The notes below the pieces were generated by a model. It worked only from the letters and a program-made list of their open reading frames with translations, was not told the origin of the DNA and made no database searches. The translations under genes and the position numbers were made by a program. A stretch of DNA of 64,000 bases from Nocardia sp. MH4 (GTDB lineage: Bacteria; Actinomycetota; Actinomycetes; Mycobacteriales; Mycobacteriaceae): assembly GCF_019266065.1 (NCBI RefSeq), contig NZ_LPNR01000100.1, forward strand, positions 1-64,000. The letters run 5' to 3'. Below are positions 54,470-63,275 of this stretch, piece by piece; position 1 is the stretch's first letter; every line of letters starts with the position of its first letter.

Positions 54470-55894
54470 ATGACGGGCACCGCGACGAAAGCCGCGACGA
54501 CGACGAAATACTTGTCCTGGGTGACATTGGCGCTGATGACCACGAGTTCGGTGGCCAGCCTCCGCTCGGCACCCACGATGGCGATCTACGGACTCGCCTG
54601 TGTATTCCTCTACATCATTCCCGCGATTCTGTTCCTGCTGCCGACTTCGCTGGTGGCCGCGGAACTCGCTTCGGGCTGGGACGGCGGCGTCTACAAATGG
54701 GTCGGGGACGGGCTGAACAAGCCGCTCGGCTTTCTCGCCGTCTGGTGCCAGTTCGCCATGACGATCTTCTATTACCCGAGTCTGCTCGCTTATGTGGCAA
54801 GCACTTTCGCGTACATCATCGATCCGTCGCTGGCGTCCAACGGGCTCTATGTGGCCATCGTGATCATCACCGTCTATTGGGCCGGTGTGTACGTGTCCTC
54901 GCAGGGCACCAAGACGGTGGCCGGGCTGTCGAGCATGGGCCTGGTGATCGGCACCTTGATCCCCGGCACCATTCTGGTCGTGCTGGGCCTGGTGTTCCTC
55001 GCGCAGGGCAATCCGTCTGCGGCGCCGATGGATTCGAGTCACCTGCTCCCGGCCTGGACCGGGCTGGCGAGTCTGGTGCTGATCGTGAACAACTTCCTGT
55101 CCTACGCGGGCATGGAGATGAACGCGGTGCACGTGTCGTCGCTGAAGAATCCGGCCAAGGAATTCCCGAAGGCGATGTTCCTGGCGATGGGCCTGGTGCT
55201 GGTCATCTTCATCCTGCCCGCGCTGGCGATCAGCTGGGTGGTCCCCTCCGCGAGCCTGAGCCTCACCGCGGGCGTGATGCAGGCCTTCGACGGGTTCTTC
55301 AGTCACTTCGGCGTCGGGTTCCTCACCCCGATCGTCGGCATCGCGCTGGTGGCGGCCGCGGTCGGCGGCATGCTCACCTGGCTGGCCGGACCGTCCAAGG
55401 GCCTGTTGCTGATCGGGCGCAGCGAGGGCTACCTGCCGCCGTGGCTGACGACGATGAACAAGCACGGCGTGCAGCAGAACATGCTGGTGGCGCAGGGTGT
55501 GTTCACGACGTTCATCGCGCTTCTCTACGCCTTCATCCCGAATGTCTCCAGCGCGTACTGGATTCTGTCGGTGATCACGACGCAGGTGTATCTGATCATG
55601 TACGTGCTGATGTTCGCGGCGGCCGCCAGGCTGCGCCGCAACGATCCCGATCATCCGCGCGGCTACCGGGCGCCCGCCCTGTTCGCGCTCTGTGGTCTCG
55701 GCGCCGCGTCCTCGATCGCGGCATTCGCGATCGGCTTCGTGCCACCCTCGCAATTCGGCGCGGGCAGCCCGTGGGTGTATCTGCTCATCGTCGGCGGCGG
55801 CATGGGCATCGTCGGGCTGCTGATCCCGTACCTGTTCTACCGAAACCGCAGGGACAGCTGGAAACTCGCTGTCCCGGAAGGGGAGAAGGCATGA
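54470..55894 (+). CDS. gadC: Glutamate:GABA antiporter-like APC permease
   Basis: 474 aa with about 12 membrane segments. The conserved APC pattern PTSLVAAELASGWDGGVYKWVGDGL is near residue 70, and YAGMEMNAVHVSSLKNPAKEFPKA near 220 matches GadC-type antiporters. It should exchange external glutamate for internal GABA, completing the acid-resistance cycle with GadB. ATG 54470 has AGGAGG 8 nt upstream; the stop overlaps the next gene. Confidence 0.88.
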   Translation: MTGTATKAATTTKYLSWVTLALMTTSSVASLRSAPTMAIYGLACVFLYIIPAILFLLPTSLVAAELASGWDGGVYKWVGDGLNKPLGFLAVWCQFAMTIFYYPSLLAYVASTFAYIIDPSLASNGLYVAIVIITVYWAGVYVSSQGTKTVAGLSSMGLVIGTLIPGTILVVLGLVFLAQGNPSAAPMDSSHLLPAWTGLASLVLIVNNFLSYAGMEMNAVHVSSLKNPAKEFPKAMFLAMGLVLVIFILPALAISWVVPSASLSLTAGVMQAFDGFFSHFGVGFLTPIVGIALVAAAVGGMLTWLAGPSKGLLLIGRSEGYLPPWLTTMNKHGVQQNMLVAQGVFTTFIALLYAFIPNVSSAYWILSVITTQVYLIMYVLMFAAAARLRRNDPDHPRGYRAPALFALCGLGAASSIAAFAIGFVPPSQFGAGSPWVYLLIVGGGMGIVGLLIPYLFYRNRRDSWKLAVPEGEKA

Positions 55895-56328
55895 CGACCG
55901 GAGACGCCCCCTACCGCAAGCGGCGCTGGATCTACATCACCACGGGCGTGCTGCTCGTGGTGTTCGCCCTGATCGGCTTGCTCACCTTCAGCGAGATCCG
56001 CGAGAACACTCAGGCCACCGCCAAAGCCGAACAGCTGCACAACAATCTGCTCGCCGCGGGGCTGCCCGCACCCGAGCCGAACGTGATCGCGGACGCGCTC
56101 GGCGACGACGGCGGCTCGGTCTGCCAGGACCCGAGTTCGCCGCTGATCAAGGCGAAGTACCAGGCCTCGATCACCAACGGCGCGGCCGGGCCGGGGCAGC
56201 GTCCGGTGATCGGCCCGCGCGACACCACCCAGGCGGTGGCCCTGACCATCGCCGTCTATTGCCCGGATCGGCTGCCGGACTACCTTTCTCATCTGGACAC
56301 CCTGAAGCTGGACGACACCACGAAGTGA
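55891..56328 (+). CDS. Single-pass membrane protein of the gadC operon
   Basis: 145 aa. A short basic N-terminal tail (YRKRRW), one membrane segment (WIYITTGVLLVVFALIGLL), a helix (EIRENTQATAKAEQLHNNLLAAG) and an outer domain with two Cys (GGSVCQDP, VAVYCPD-type AVYCPDRLPD) that may be disulfide-linked. Unrecognised family. ATG 55891 overlaps the gadC stop (ATGA), so it is tightly coupled to the antiporter and may be an accessory subunit. Confidence 0.75.
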   Translation: MTTGDAPYRKRRWIYITTGVLLVVFALIGLLTFSEIRENTQATAKAEQLHNNLLAAGLPAPEPNVIADALGDDGGSVCQDPSSPLIKAKYQASITNGAAGPGQRPVIGPRDTTQAVALTIAVYCPDRLPDYLSHLDTLKLDDTTK

Positions 56329-56338
56329 GGCCGAAGCG

Positions 56339-57691
56339 ATGACCGATACCCCCGAAGTGGCCGCCCTGCGCACCACCATCTCCGGGTTGATGGGCCAGGC
56401 GAAAGCGGACCTCACCCAGCTGGTTTCGCTGAAGTCGGTCGCCGACCCGCGCCAGTTCCCGCCGGCGGGGTGCGAGCAGACCGCGCAGTGGGTGGCCGAC
56501 GCGTTCGCCGCGGCGGGGCTGACCGAGGTGGGTCTGCACGAGACGCCCGACGGCAGCAAGGCCGTCATCGGGCACAAGCCGGGTCCGCCGGGCACGCCGA
56601 CGGTGCTGCTCTACTGCCACTACGACGTGCAGCCGCCGCTGGACGACGACGCCTGGCACACCCCGGTGTGGACGCTGACCGACAAGGACGGCCGCTGGTA
56701 CGGCCGCGGCGCCGCCGACTGCAAGGGCAACATCGTCACCCACCTGACGGCCCTGCGCGCGATCGGGCCGGACTTCCCGATCGGCATCAAGGTGGTGTCG
56801 GAGGGCTCGGAGGAGCAGGGCACCGGCGGGCTGGAGAAGTTCGTCGTCGCCAATCCCGACCTGCTCGCCGCCGACGTGATTCTGGTGGCCGACTGCGGCA
56901 ATTTCGCGGTCGGCGTGCCCACCTTCACCCAGACCTTGCGCGGGAACGTGAACGTCGTGGTCACGGTGACGACGCTGGCCGGGCCGATGCACTCGGGCAT
57001 GTTCGGCGGCCCGGCGCCGGACGCGCTGGCCGCGATGATCCGGCTGCTGTCGTCGCTGCGGGACGAACACGGCAACACCACCATCGACGGGCTCACCGAC
57101 GACCAGAAGTGGACCGGCGTGCAGTACCCGGCCGAGGACTTCCGGGCCGATGCGGGCGTGCTCGACGGCGTCGACCTGCTCGGCAGCGGCACCGTCTCGG
57201 ACATGGTGTGGGCGCGGCCCGCGCTGACCGTGCTCGGGATGGACGTGCCCGCCGTCGTCGGGTCCTCGGCGGCCATCCAGCCGAGCACCAGGGCCAGGCT
57301 CAACCTGCGCATTCCGCCGGGCACCGAGCCCAAGCAGGCGCTCGACCTGCTGGAGAAGCACCTGCGCGCGCATCTGCCGTGGAACGCCCGGCTCGACATC
57401 GAGGTCGAGGCGCTCGGCGAACCGTTCGTCGCCTCCGAGCGGGGCCCCGCTCGGTCGGCGCTGGAACAGGCCATGGCGACCTCCTACGGCAGACACGTGA
57501 CCACCGAGGGGCAGGGCGGGTCGATCCCGCTGTGCAATGTCTTCGCCGACACCTACCCCGACGCCGAGATCATGCTGATCGGCGTGGAGGAGCCGAAGTG
57601 CCTGATCCACGCCCCCAACGAGAGCGTGGACCCGACCGAGATCGAGCACATGGCGCTGGCCGAGGCGCTGTTCCTCAGCACCTATCGCTGA
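56339..57691 (+). CDS. M20-family dipeptidase
   Basis: 450 aa. Metal ligands in LYCHYDVQPP (near residue 98), YGRGAADCKGN (Asp) and VVSEGSEEQGTGG (Glu pair); dimerisation domain in the middle; a His near the C-terminal (CLIHAPNE). Typical of carnosinase/dipeptidase-type M20 peptidases. It starts 10 nt after the small membrane protein, so gadC, that protein and this peptidase look like one operon. Its stop is adjacent to that of the convergent MBL gene. Confidence 0.87.
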   Translation: MTDTPEVAALRTTISGLMGQAKADLTQLVSLKSVADPRQFPPAGCEQTAQWVADAFAAAGLTEVGLHETPDGSKAVIGHKPGPPGTPTVLLYCHYDVQPPLDDDAWHTPVWTLTDKDGRWYGRGAADCKGNIVTHLTALRAIGPDFPIGIKVVSEGSEEQGTGGLEKFVVANPDLLAADVILVADCGNFAVGVPTFTQTLRGNVNVVVTVTTLAGPMHSGMFGGPAPDALAAMIRLLSSLRDEHGNTTIDGLTDDQKWTGVQYPAEDFRADAGVLDGVDLLGSGTVSDMVWARPALTVLGMDVPAVVGSSAAIQPSTRARLNLRIPPGTEPKQALDLLEKHLRAHLPWNARLDIEVEALGEPFVASERGPARSALEQAMATSYGRHVTTEGQGGSIPLCNVFADTYPDAEIMLIGVEEPKCLIHAPNESVDPTEIEHMALAEALFLSTYR

Positions 57692-58336
57692 TCAGAACTG
57701 CGCCTGGTCCTCCGGCTGGATCACCCGGAATTCGGTGCCGGCCGGGGCCATCTCGGTCAGCCTGCCGAAGTAGATGCCCTGCGCCGTCGGCTCGACGATC
57801 CCGAAGTGGACCGGGACGGCGGTGCGGGGATTGACCGCGCGCAGGTAGTCGACGGTGTCCCAGATCCGCATCCACGGCGCGACCGCCGGGATCGCCAGCA
57901 CGCCGACCGGGACCGGCGGCACCCAGAGCGAGTCGCCCGGGTGGACCAGCTGGGCCGGGTCGGCCGCGGTGCCGAGCTGGAAGACGGTGTTGTCGATCAC
58001 CGGGATGTCCGGGTGGATCACCGCGTGGCGACCGCCACCGCCGGTGATCTGCAGGTCGCCGATGTCGAGCACCTGGCCCGCCGAGACCGGCTCCCAGCCC
58101 TCACCGCGCTGCTGGGCGGTCTGCGGGTCCGACAGCAGGCGGGCGGTCGGGTTGGCCTCGATCAGCGCCTCGATCCGGGCCGGGTCGATGTGGTCCGGGT
58201 GCTGGTGGGTCACCGCGATCGCGTCCAGTCCGGTGATGCCCTCGAAGCCGTGCGCGAACGTGCCGGGATCGAACAGCACTTTCACACCGTGCAGTTCCAC
58301 GAGGATGCAGGAATGACCGAAGTGGGCGATGCGCAT
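57692..58336 (-). CDS. MBL-fold metallo-hydrolase
   Basis: 214 aa. HxHxDH motif in THQHPDHID (near residue 43); HSCILVELHGVKVLFDPG at the start and GGGGRHAVIHPDIP further on. Resembles UlaG-like lactonase-type hydrolases; substrate unknown. A gene of this type (Rv0786c) precedes purS in M. tuberculosis. Confidence 0.85.
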   Translation of the reverse strand: MRIAHFGHSCILVELHGVKVLFDPGTFAHGFEGITGLDAIAVTHQHPDHIDPARIEALIEANPTARLLSDPQTAQQRGEGWEPVSAGQVLDIGDLQITGGGGRHAVIHPDIPVIDNTVFQLGTAADPAQLVHPGDSLWVPPVPVGVLAIPAVAPWMRIWDTVDYLRAVNPRTAVPVHFGIVEPTAQGIYFGRLTEMAPAGTEFRVIQPEDQAQF

Positions 58337-58471
58337 AAGCCGATGCTATCGCCGCCGATGCCGGTGGGCCCGGAGGCGGGAGCGGAGCGTGGCCACGCAG
58401 GGCCTCGGCGGTCGGCGTCGTCGAAGACAGCCGCCGCGACCCCGGAACGCGGGCACGACGGCCGGGTCAAC

Positions 58472-58477
58472 TAGGAT
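58472..58477 (+). promoter_or_regulatory. -10 of the purS-purQ operon
   Basis: TAGGAT, giving a leader of about 32 nt to GTG 58516 with a GAGGAG ribosome site. Confidence 0.5.
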
Positions 58478-58515
58478 TTCCGAGGTAACCCCCCACACCA
58501 CATGAGGAGCAACGC

Positions 58516-58752
58516 GTGGCACGAGTCGTGGTCGAGGTCATGCCGAAGGCCGAGATCCTGGATCCCCAGGGACAGGCCGTGGTCGGCGCGCTCCCGCGTC
58601 TGGGATTCGCCGGAATCTCGGATGTGCGGCAGGGCAAGCGATTCGAGCTCGAGGTGGACGACAGTGTCTCCGACGCCGAGCTCGAGCAGATCGCCGAGGC
58701 GCTGCTGGCCAACACGGTGATCGAGGACTGGAAGGTCGTTCGGGTCTCATGA
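58516..58752 (+). CDS. purS: FGAM synthase subunit PurS
   Basis: 78 aa. Starts with the PurS beta strand [21 protein letters not shown], then [19 protein letters not shown]. It bridges PurL and PurQ in formylglycinamidine synthase. GTG 58516 has GAGGAG upstream. It is followed by purQ after 61 nt. Confidence 0.93.
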   Translation: MARVVVEVMPKAEILDPQGQAVVGALPRLGFAGISDVRQGKRFELEVDDSVSDAELEQIAEALLANTVIEDWKVVRVS

Positions 58753-58813
58753 GGGAGCACAGCACAGCCGCCCACGCGGTCATGCCGGAGCCGAGCGTCA
58801 GCGAGGCGCGGGC

Positions 58814-59491
58814 ATGAGCGCACGCATCGGCGTTATCACCTTCCCCGGCACGCTCGACGACGTCGACGCCGCTCGCGCGGTGCGGCTGGCCGGCGCCGAG
58901 GCCGTGAGCCTGTGGCACGCCGACGCCGACATCAAGGGCGTCGACGCGGTCATCGTGCCCGGCGGCTTCTCCTACGGCGACTACCTGCGCTGCGGCGCCA
59001 TCGCCCGGTTCGCGCCGGTGATGGGCGAGGTTGTGCGCGCGGCCGGTCAGGGCCTGCCGGTGCTGGGCATCTGCAACGGCTTCCAGGTGCTGTGCGAGGC
59101 CGGGCTGCTGCCCGGCGCGCTGACCCGCAACGAGGGCCTGCACTTCATCTGCCGCGACGAGTGGCTGCAGGTCGAGGCGACCAACACCGCCTGGACCTCC
59201 CGCTACGAGCCGGGCGCGCAGATCCTCATCCCGCTGAAGTCGGGCGAGGGCCGCTACCAGGCCTCCGCGCAGGTGCTCGACGAGCTCGAGGGCGAAGGTC
59301 GCGTGGTGTTCCGCTACGCGGGCGACAACCCGAACGGCTCCCAGCGCGGCATCGCGGGCATCTCCTCGGCCAACGGCCGGGTCGTCGGCCTGATGCCGCA
59401 CCCCGAGCACGCCACCGAGGCGCTGACCGGTCCGAGCGACGACGGTCTCGGCATGTTCTTCTCGGTGATCGACAGCCTCATCAACGCTTGA
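58814..59491 (+). CDS. purQ: FGAM synthase glutaminase subunit PurQ
   Basis: 225 aa. Catalytic Cys in [12 protein letters not shown], class I amidotransferase His/Glu in MPHPEHA. It releases ammonia from glutamine for PurL. Repeat copy C begins at the base after its stop; the expected purL is not directly downstream in this window. Confidence 0.94.
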   Translation: MSARIGVITFPGTLDDVDAARAVRLAGAEAVSLWHADADIKGVDAVIVPGGFSYGDYLRCGAIARFAPVMGEVVRAAGQGLPVLGICNGFQVLCEAGLLPGALTRNEGLHFICRDEWLQVEATNTAWTSRYEPGAQILIPLKSGEGRYQASAQVLDELEGEGRVVFRYAGDNPNGSQRGIAGISSANGRVVGLMPHPEHATEALTGPSDDGLGMFFSVIDSLINA

Positions 59492-59654
59492 GTTTTGGAG
59501 CGCTGGCGCGCTCGAGGTCGCGGCCCCTTGGGTCCCGCCGGTCAGGTGCCGTTGCTCGCTCCTTCGTCGCTTGCGCAACGGCACCTGATCGGCGGGACGG
59601 CCGCGACGGCCGCTGCGCGGCCTGACCCTCCTCGGGGTCGGGGCGTGGTGGTCG
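59492..59654. repeat. Palindromic intergenic repeat, copy C
   Basis: Fills the gap between the purQ stop and the stop of the binding-protein gene exactly. Long-stem arms 59532-59555 and 59575-59598 pair at all but one position (a G:U). GAGCGC..GCGCTC precedes it, and the GC-rich tail ends GGGCGTGGTGGTCG as in copy A. Relative to copy A, two stem positions changed on both arms (GCAC/GTGC versus GTGC/GCAC). Confidence 0.85.
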
Positions 59655-60731
59655 TCAGGGCAGCTGGTCGATGATGTCGAAGTCGACGCCGTCGGCGCGA
59701 GCCAGGTGCGCAGGACCGATCGCCTGGTTGCCGAGGAAGCCGTTGCGGGTGGACGGGCCGTCCAGGACGATGCCGTCGTCGAGTCTGGCCGCGATGGTCG
59801 GCACGTCCAGGGTGCCGACGGTGTCGGCCAGCGTGCGCAGCAGGTGGACGGCCTCGTAGGTGGAGTTGCTGAACGTGGTCAGCGCGGGGGCGAAGGCGCC
59901 GTGGTGCTCGCGGTAGCGGGTGCGGCGGTCGCGGCCGTCGGCGGTGTGCTCGTCGACGAAGAAGCTCGACGCGACGAACATGTTGGCATTGGCTGCCGGA
60001 CCCGCGCTCAGCAGCACGTTCTCGTCGACGGCGGGGCTCAGCCGCGGCATGATCGCGGGCAGACCGGTGGCGGTGAACTGGCGATTGAAGCGCGCGGTGT
60101 CGGCGCCGACCATCAGGATCAGCACCGCGTCGGCGCGCAGCAGCGCCGGGCTGTCCAGGAACGGGTGGAAATCGGTGGTGCCCAGCGGCACGTACTGCTC
60201 GAGCACGAGATCGGCCGGTGTCGGCAGCGCCCGGCGCAGCGCGTTGACCGTCTGCCGGGGCCAGATGTAGTCGTTGCCGATCACCGCCCAGCGGCGAACG
60301 CCCAGCTCACGAGCCATCCAGGCGACGGCGGGCACGGTCTGGTGATCGGGATGCTCGCCCACCAGCAAGACGCCGGGGCGCTCGTCGGGCAGGCCCTCGT
60401 GGTCGGTCGCGTAGAGGTAGGGGACACGGCCGTCGACGGCGTCGGCGACGGCGCGACGCACCGCCGAGGTGTGCCAGCCGGTGATCGCGCCGACCATTCC
60501 GGTCGCCAGGAACGCGTCGACTTCGGCGGCCACCTCGTACGGCGGCCGGCCGCCGTCGAGCGTTGTCAGCCGAATTTCGCGACCCAGAATTCCTGTCCCG
60601 CTATTGATTTCGTCGACGGCCAGGGAAATGGCGGCGGTGCACGAAGGTGCGATGATGCCACCGGGGCCCTGAGTGGGCACGATCGAGAGAATCTCGATCG
60701 TTTCGTCCCGACTCTCGTCGAACGTGGGCAT
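59655..60731 (-). CDS. AmiC-like cytosolic periplasmic-binding-fold protein
   Basis: 358 aa, type I periplasmic-binding fold of the Leu/Ile/Val or AmiC class: IEILSIVPTQGPGGIIAPSCTAAISLAVDEINSGTGILG, VGAITGWHTSAVRRAVAD, YLYATDHEGL, VAPAL-type strand. There is no signal peptide, so it is cytosolic, like the amidase regulator AmiC or a nitrile/amide sensor, not a transporter subunit. No ABC permease is adjacent. Divergent from a MarR gene with a palindrome between them. Confidence 0.75.
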   Translation of the reverse strand: MPTFDESRDETIEILSIVPTQGPGGIIAPSCTAAISLAVDEINSGTGILGREIRLTTLDGGRPPYEVAAEVDAFLATGMVGAITGWHTSAVRRAVADAVDGRVPYLYATDHEGLPDERPGVLLVGEHPDHQTVPAVAWMARELGVRRWAVIGNDYIWPRQTVNALRRALPTPADLVLEQYVPLGTTDFHPFLDSPALLRADAVLILMVGADTARFNRQFTATGLPAIMPRLSPAVDENVLLSAGPAANANMFVASSFFVDEHTADGRDRRTRYREHHGAFAPALTTFSNSTYEAVHLLRTLADTVGTLDVPTIAARLDDGIVLDGPSTRNGFLGNQAIGPAHLARADGVDFDIIDQLP

Positions 60732-60752
60732 TCTGTACTCTAACGCCTAGTG

Positions 60753-60768
60753 CGAACAGGTTTGTTCG
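60753..60768. promoter_or_regulatory. Candidate MarR operator
   Basis: CGAACA (60753-60758) and TGTTCG (60763-60768) form an inverted repeat with a 4-nt spacer in the 60-bp divergent intergenic region. Confidence 0.5.
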
Positions 60769-60791
60769 AATGAATGTGTCGGCAGGTGGGA

Positions 60792-61223
60792 ATGCAATCG
60801 GTGTCCATCATAAGTGGGTGTTCCACGCTGCACGGCGCACTGCGCTCGGCAGAACGTAACTGGGTGCGCCAGCTGGAATCGGCGTTGTCGGCCGACAATC
60901 TCACGGCCGATCACTGGGCGATTCTGTCGCAGTTGTCGACCGACGACGGCATGACCATGTCGGAATTGGCGGCGGCCGCGCGGCTCGCGCCGTCCTCGGC
61001 CACCCGGCACGCCGATCATCTCGCCGAGCGCGGGCTGATCTTCCGGGTCGCCGCCACCGACGACCGCCGCCGGATCCTGATCGGGCTCAGCAGCCTGGGG
61101 GCGAAGCTGGTCACCAAGATCCGCGCCGAGGAACAGCTCGCCGAGGAAGAGCTGCGGGCCCGCCTCGGCGCGCGGCGCTACAGCGAGCTGTCGGCCGCGC
61201 TCGGCGTCATCGCCGAGCTGTAG
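60792..61223 (+). CDS. MarR-family regulator
   Basis: 143 aa. Winged-helix MarR domain: LSADNLTADHWAILSQLSTDDGMTMSELAAAARLAPSSATRHADHLAERGLIFRV with the wing DDRRRILIGLSSLG (residues about 34-100). ATG 60792 follows AGGTGGGA; ATG 60774 is an alternative with no ribosome site. It probably represses the divergent AmiC-like gene or itself. Confidence 0.8.
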   Translation: MQSVSIISGCSTLHGALRSAERNWVRQLESALSADNLTADHWAILSQLSTDDGMTMSELAAAARLAPSSATRHADHLAERGLIFRVAATDDRRRILIGLSSLGAKLVTKIRAEEQLAEEELRARLGARRYSELSAALGVIAEL

Positions 61224-62342
61224 TCACCCGCCCAGCGCCAGCTGGGTGAAGGCGCCCAGCGCGTCGTCGATCGGATGCGGTTGCGGTCTTCCCGTGGCGT
61301 CGAGGCGGTTCCAACGCTGCAGGTTCACCGCGAAGGACAGCTGCCGGGTGCCGTCCGCGCTGGTCATCGAGGTCGCGCCGCCGCCCCACACCGAACCCTC
61401 ATGGCCCCAGTAGGTGCCGAGGCCGGGCACCGTGGTCTTCTGCAGGCCGAGACCGTAGTCGCCGGTCTTGCCGTCGAAGGCGATGACCGGAACGGTTCGC
61501 CGCATCTGCGCCAGCGACGCGCGGCTGATGATCTCGCCGGCCAGCAGCAGCCCGAAGAAGCGGTTCAGATCGGCGACGGTCGAGATCAGCGACGCAGCGC
61601 AATCGGTCCACGACATGTCGAAGACGCTGTAGTCGCGCGGCGGGTCGATCATGCCGAACCATGCCTCGTAGTGCCGCGAATGCGGTCCGTCGATGGTCGG
61701 GCCTGCCGGGAGCTCGGTGTCGGGCAGACCGGCGGGCTCGATGATGGCGCGGGTGATGTAGTCGGGCGCCGAGGTGTCGGTCACCGCCGCGATCAGCTGG
61801 CGCAGAAGCAGGTAGTTGGTGTTCGAGTACACCCCCGGTGTGCCGCCCGGCGCGCCGGTGGCGGGTGCGCCGACGCCCATCGCGATCAGCTCGGTCGGCG
61901 CGAATCGGGTGAACCGGTGGTCGTCCAAGCTGGCCGGGGTCGTCTTCGCCACGGCGGGAAAGGCCGCGAGCGAGGGGTAGGCCATGGGCAGGAAGTCGGG
62001 GAGACCGCTGGTGTGGTTGATCAACATCCGGACCGTGATCGCCGTACCTCGGTCGCCGGGAACCAGTCGCGGCAGATAGTGGCCGATCGGGGTGTCGAGC
62101 GTGATGGCGCCCTCGTCGACCAGGCGTAGCACCGCGGCGGCGGTGAACGTCTTGGTGATGCTGCCGACGCGGTGGCGCAGGTCGGGAGTGACGGGGCGGC
62201 CGGTGTCGACGTCGGCGACACCCGCCGCGCCGCGCCAGATCCGATCGTCGGCGCGTACCTCGGCGAAGACGCCGGGCAGGCCCGCGTGGTGGATGGTCTC
62301 CAGGGCGATCTGGAGCTTGTCGGGATCGAAAGTGGTGGTCAC
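61224..62342 (-). CDS. Serine hydrolase, class C beta-lactamase/EstB fold
   Basis: 372 aa. Catalytic SITK (near residue 61), YSN (near 171) and C-terminal HEGSVWGG. Proteins of this fold include D-Ala carboxypeptidase-like and esterase enzymes. No signal peptide is visible, so it is probably cytosolic, and a true beta-lactamase role is unlikely. Its stop abuts that of the MarR gene. GTG 62342; followed upstream on the same strand by the AraC regulator gene, 7 nt apart. Confidence 0.82.
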   Translation of the reverse strand: MTTTFDPDKLQIALETIHHAGLPGVFAEVRADDRIWRGAAGVADVDTGRPVTPDLRHRVGSITKTFTAAAVLRLVDEGAITLDTPIGHYLPRLVPGDRGTAITVRMLINHTSGLPDFLPMAYPSLAAFPAVAKTTPASLDDHRFTRFAPTELIAMGVGAPATGAPGGTPGVYSNTNYLLLRQLIAAVTDTSAPDYITRAIIEPAGLPDTELPAGPTIDGPHSRHYEAWFGMIDPPRDYSVFDMSWTDCAASLISTVADLNRFFGLLLAGEIISRASLAQMRRTVPVIAFDGKTGDYGLGLQKTTVPGLGTYWGHEGSVWGGGATSMTSADGTRQLSFAVNLQRWNRLDATGRPQPHPIDDALGAFTQLALGG

Positions 62343-62349
62343 GGCACAA

Positions 62350-63222
62350 CTATCGGCCGAGCGCCCCCGCCGGGTCTTGGACGAATCTTCCCCAGGCCCG
62401 ATAGCGGTGTTGGGCGACGGTGGGCAGATAGCGCGGCACCAGCGACCCCGGCGTCTGGTCGGCGAAGGTCGACACGTCCCGGCACAGATGGGCCTGATCG
62501 GTGTACCCGCAGGCCGCCGCGACGTCGGCCGCGGGCCTGCCGGCCAACAGACCGTCGACCGCGGACCGGAACCGGACCAGCATCGCCGCTCGCTTGGGGG
62601 TCAACCCGATCTGGGATTCGAACCGCGACCACAGCCGCTTGTGGCTCCAGCCGAGGGAGGCGGCGAGCTCGCCGATGCGCACCTGGCCGCCGGTGGTGAG
62701 GATGCGGCTCCAGCTCGCGAGCACCTCCGGGTCGGGGGTCCGCGTCGGCCGGTCGCACTGCGCGAGAAACGTTCTGGTGACCGCGAAACGGTCGTCCCAG
62801 GTCGGGGCGGACGCGAGCCGCTCGCGCAGCCGCCGGGCCCGTGAACCCCACAGGTCCTCGACGGCGACCGCGCCCCGGCCCAGTTCCGTGGGGGACACGC
62901 CCAGCAGCGAATACGCCCGGACCGGCGACATCCGGACCTCGACGCACGCGGCCCGCTCCCCACGCACCCGCATGGCCGCGAGGGGAAGCCCGGCCACGAA
63001 GCCACCGAGGGTGCGGCTGCCGAACGCGTCGTCGACGCGCAACCCGCCACCCCCGAACTCGATCAGCACGGTGACCGAGGCCGCCCCCGCGACTCGCAGA
63101 TCCACGCCGGCCCCGCCCGCGTCGCGGTAGCCGATGATCCCGGCACCCGCTGTCATCGCATCGGCCGGACCTGCGAATTCCCAGTCCCGCTCGGACCGTC
63201 CGCCGACGTCGACTCTGTCCAC
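62350..63222 (-). CDS. AraC-family regulator
   Basis: 290 aa. N-terminal region without clear motif, C-terminal AraC/Xyl[47 protein letters not shown] and [26 protein letters not shown] (residues about 175-255). It probably regulates the coupled serine hydrolase (7-nt gap on the same strand). Ligand unknown. Confidence 0.82.
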   Translation of the reverse strand: MDRVDVGGRSERDWEFAGPADAMTAGAGIIGYRDAGGAGVDLRVAGAASVTVLIEFGGGGLRVDDAFGSRTLGGFVAGLPLAAMRVRGERAACVEVRMSPVRAYSLLGVSPTELGRGAVAVEDLWGSRARRLRERLASAPTWDDRFAVTRTFLAQCDRPTRTPDPEVLASWSRILTTGGQVRIGELAASLGWSHKRLWSRFESQIGLTPKRAAMLVRFRSAVDGLLAGRPAADVAAACGYTDQAHLCRDVSTFADQTPGSLVPRYLPTVAQHRYRAWGRFVQDPAGALGR

Positions 63223-63262
63223 CCGTCCAGGTTACGGAAGGCAGGGCGGCGACCTCGCGGGC

Positions 63263-63268
63263 TAGGAT
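63263..63268 (+). promoter_or_regulatory. Leaderless -10 of the aminopeptidase gene
   Basis: TAGGAT, 7 nt before GTG 63276. Confidence 0.55.
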
Positions 63269-63275
63269 CGCGGCT

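Noticed and set aside
61224..62342. Calling the serine hydrolase a beta-lactamase resistance gene
   Set aside because: It has SxxK, YxN and HxG-like motifs but no signal peptide, and the fold is shared with many esterases and peptidases.
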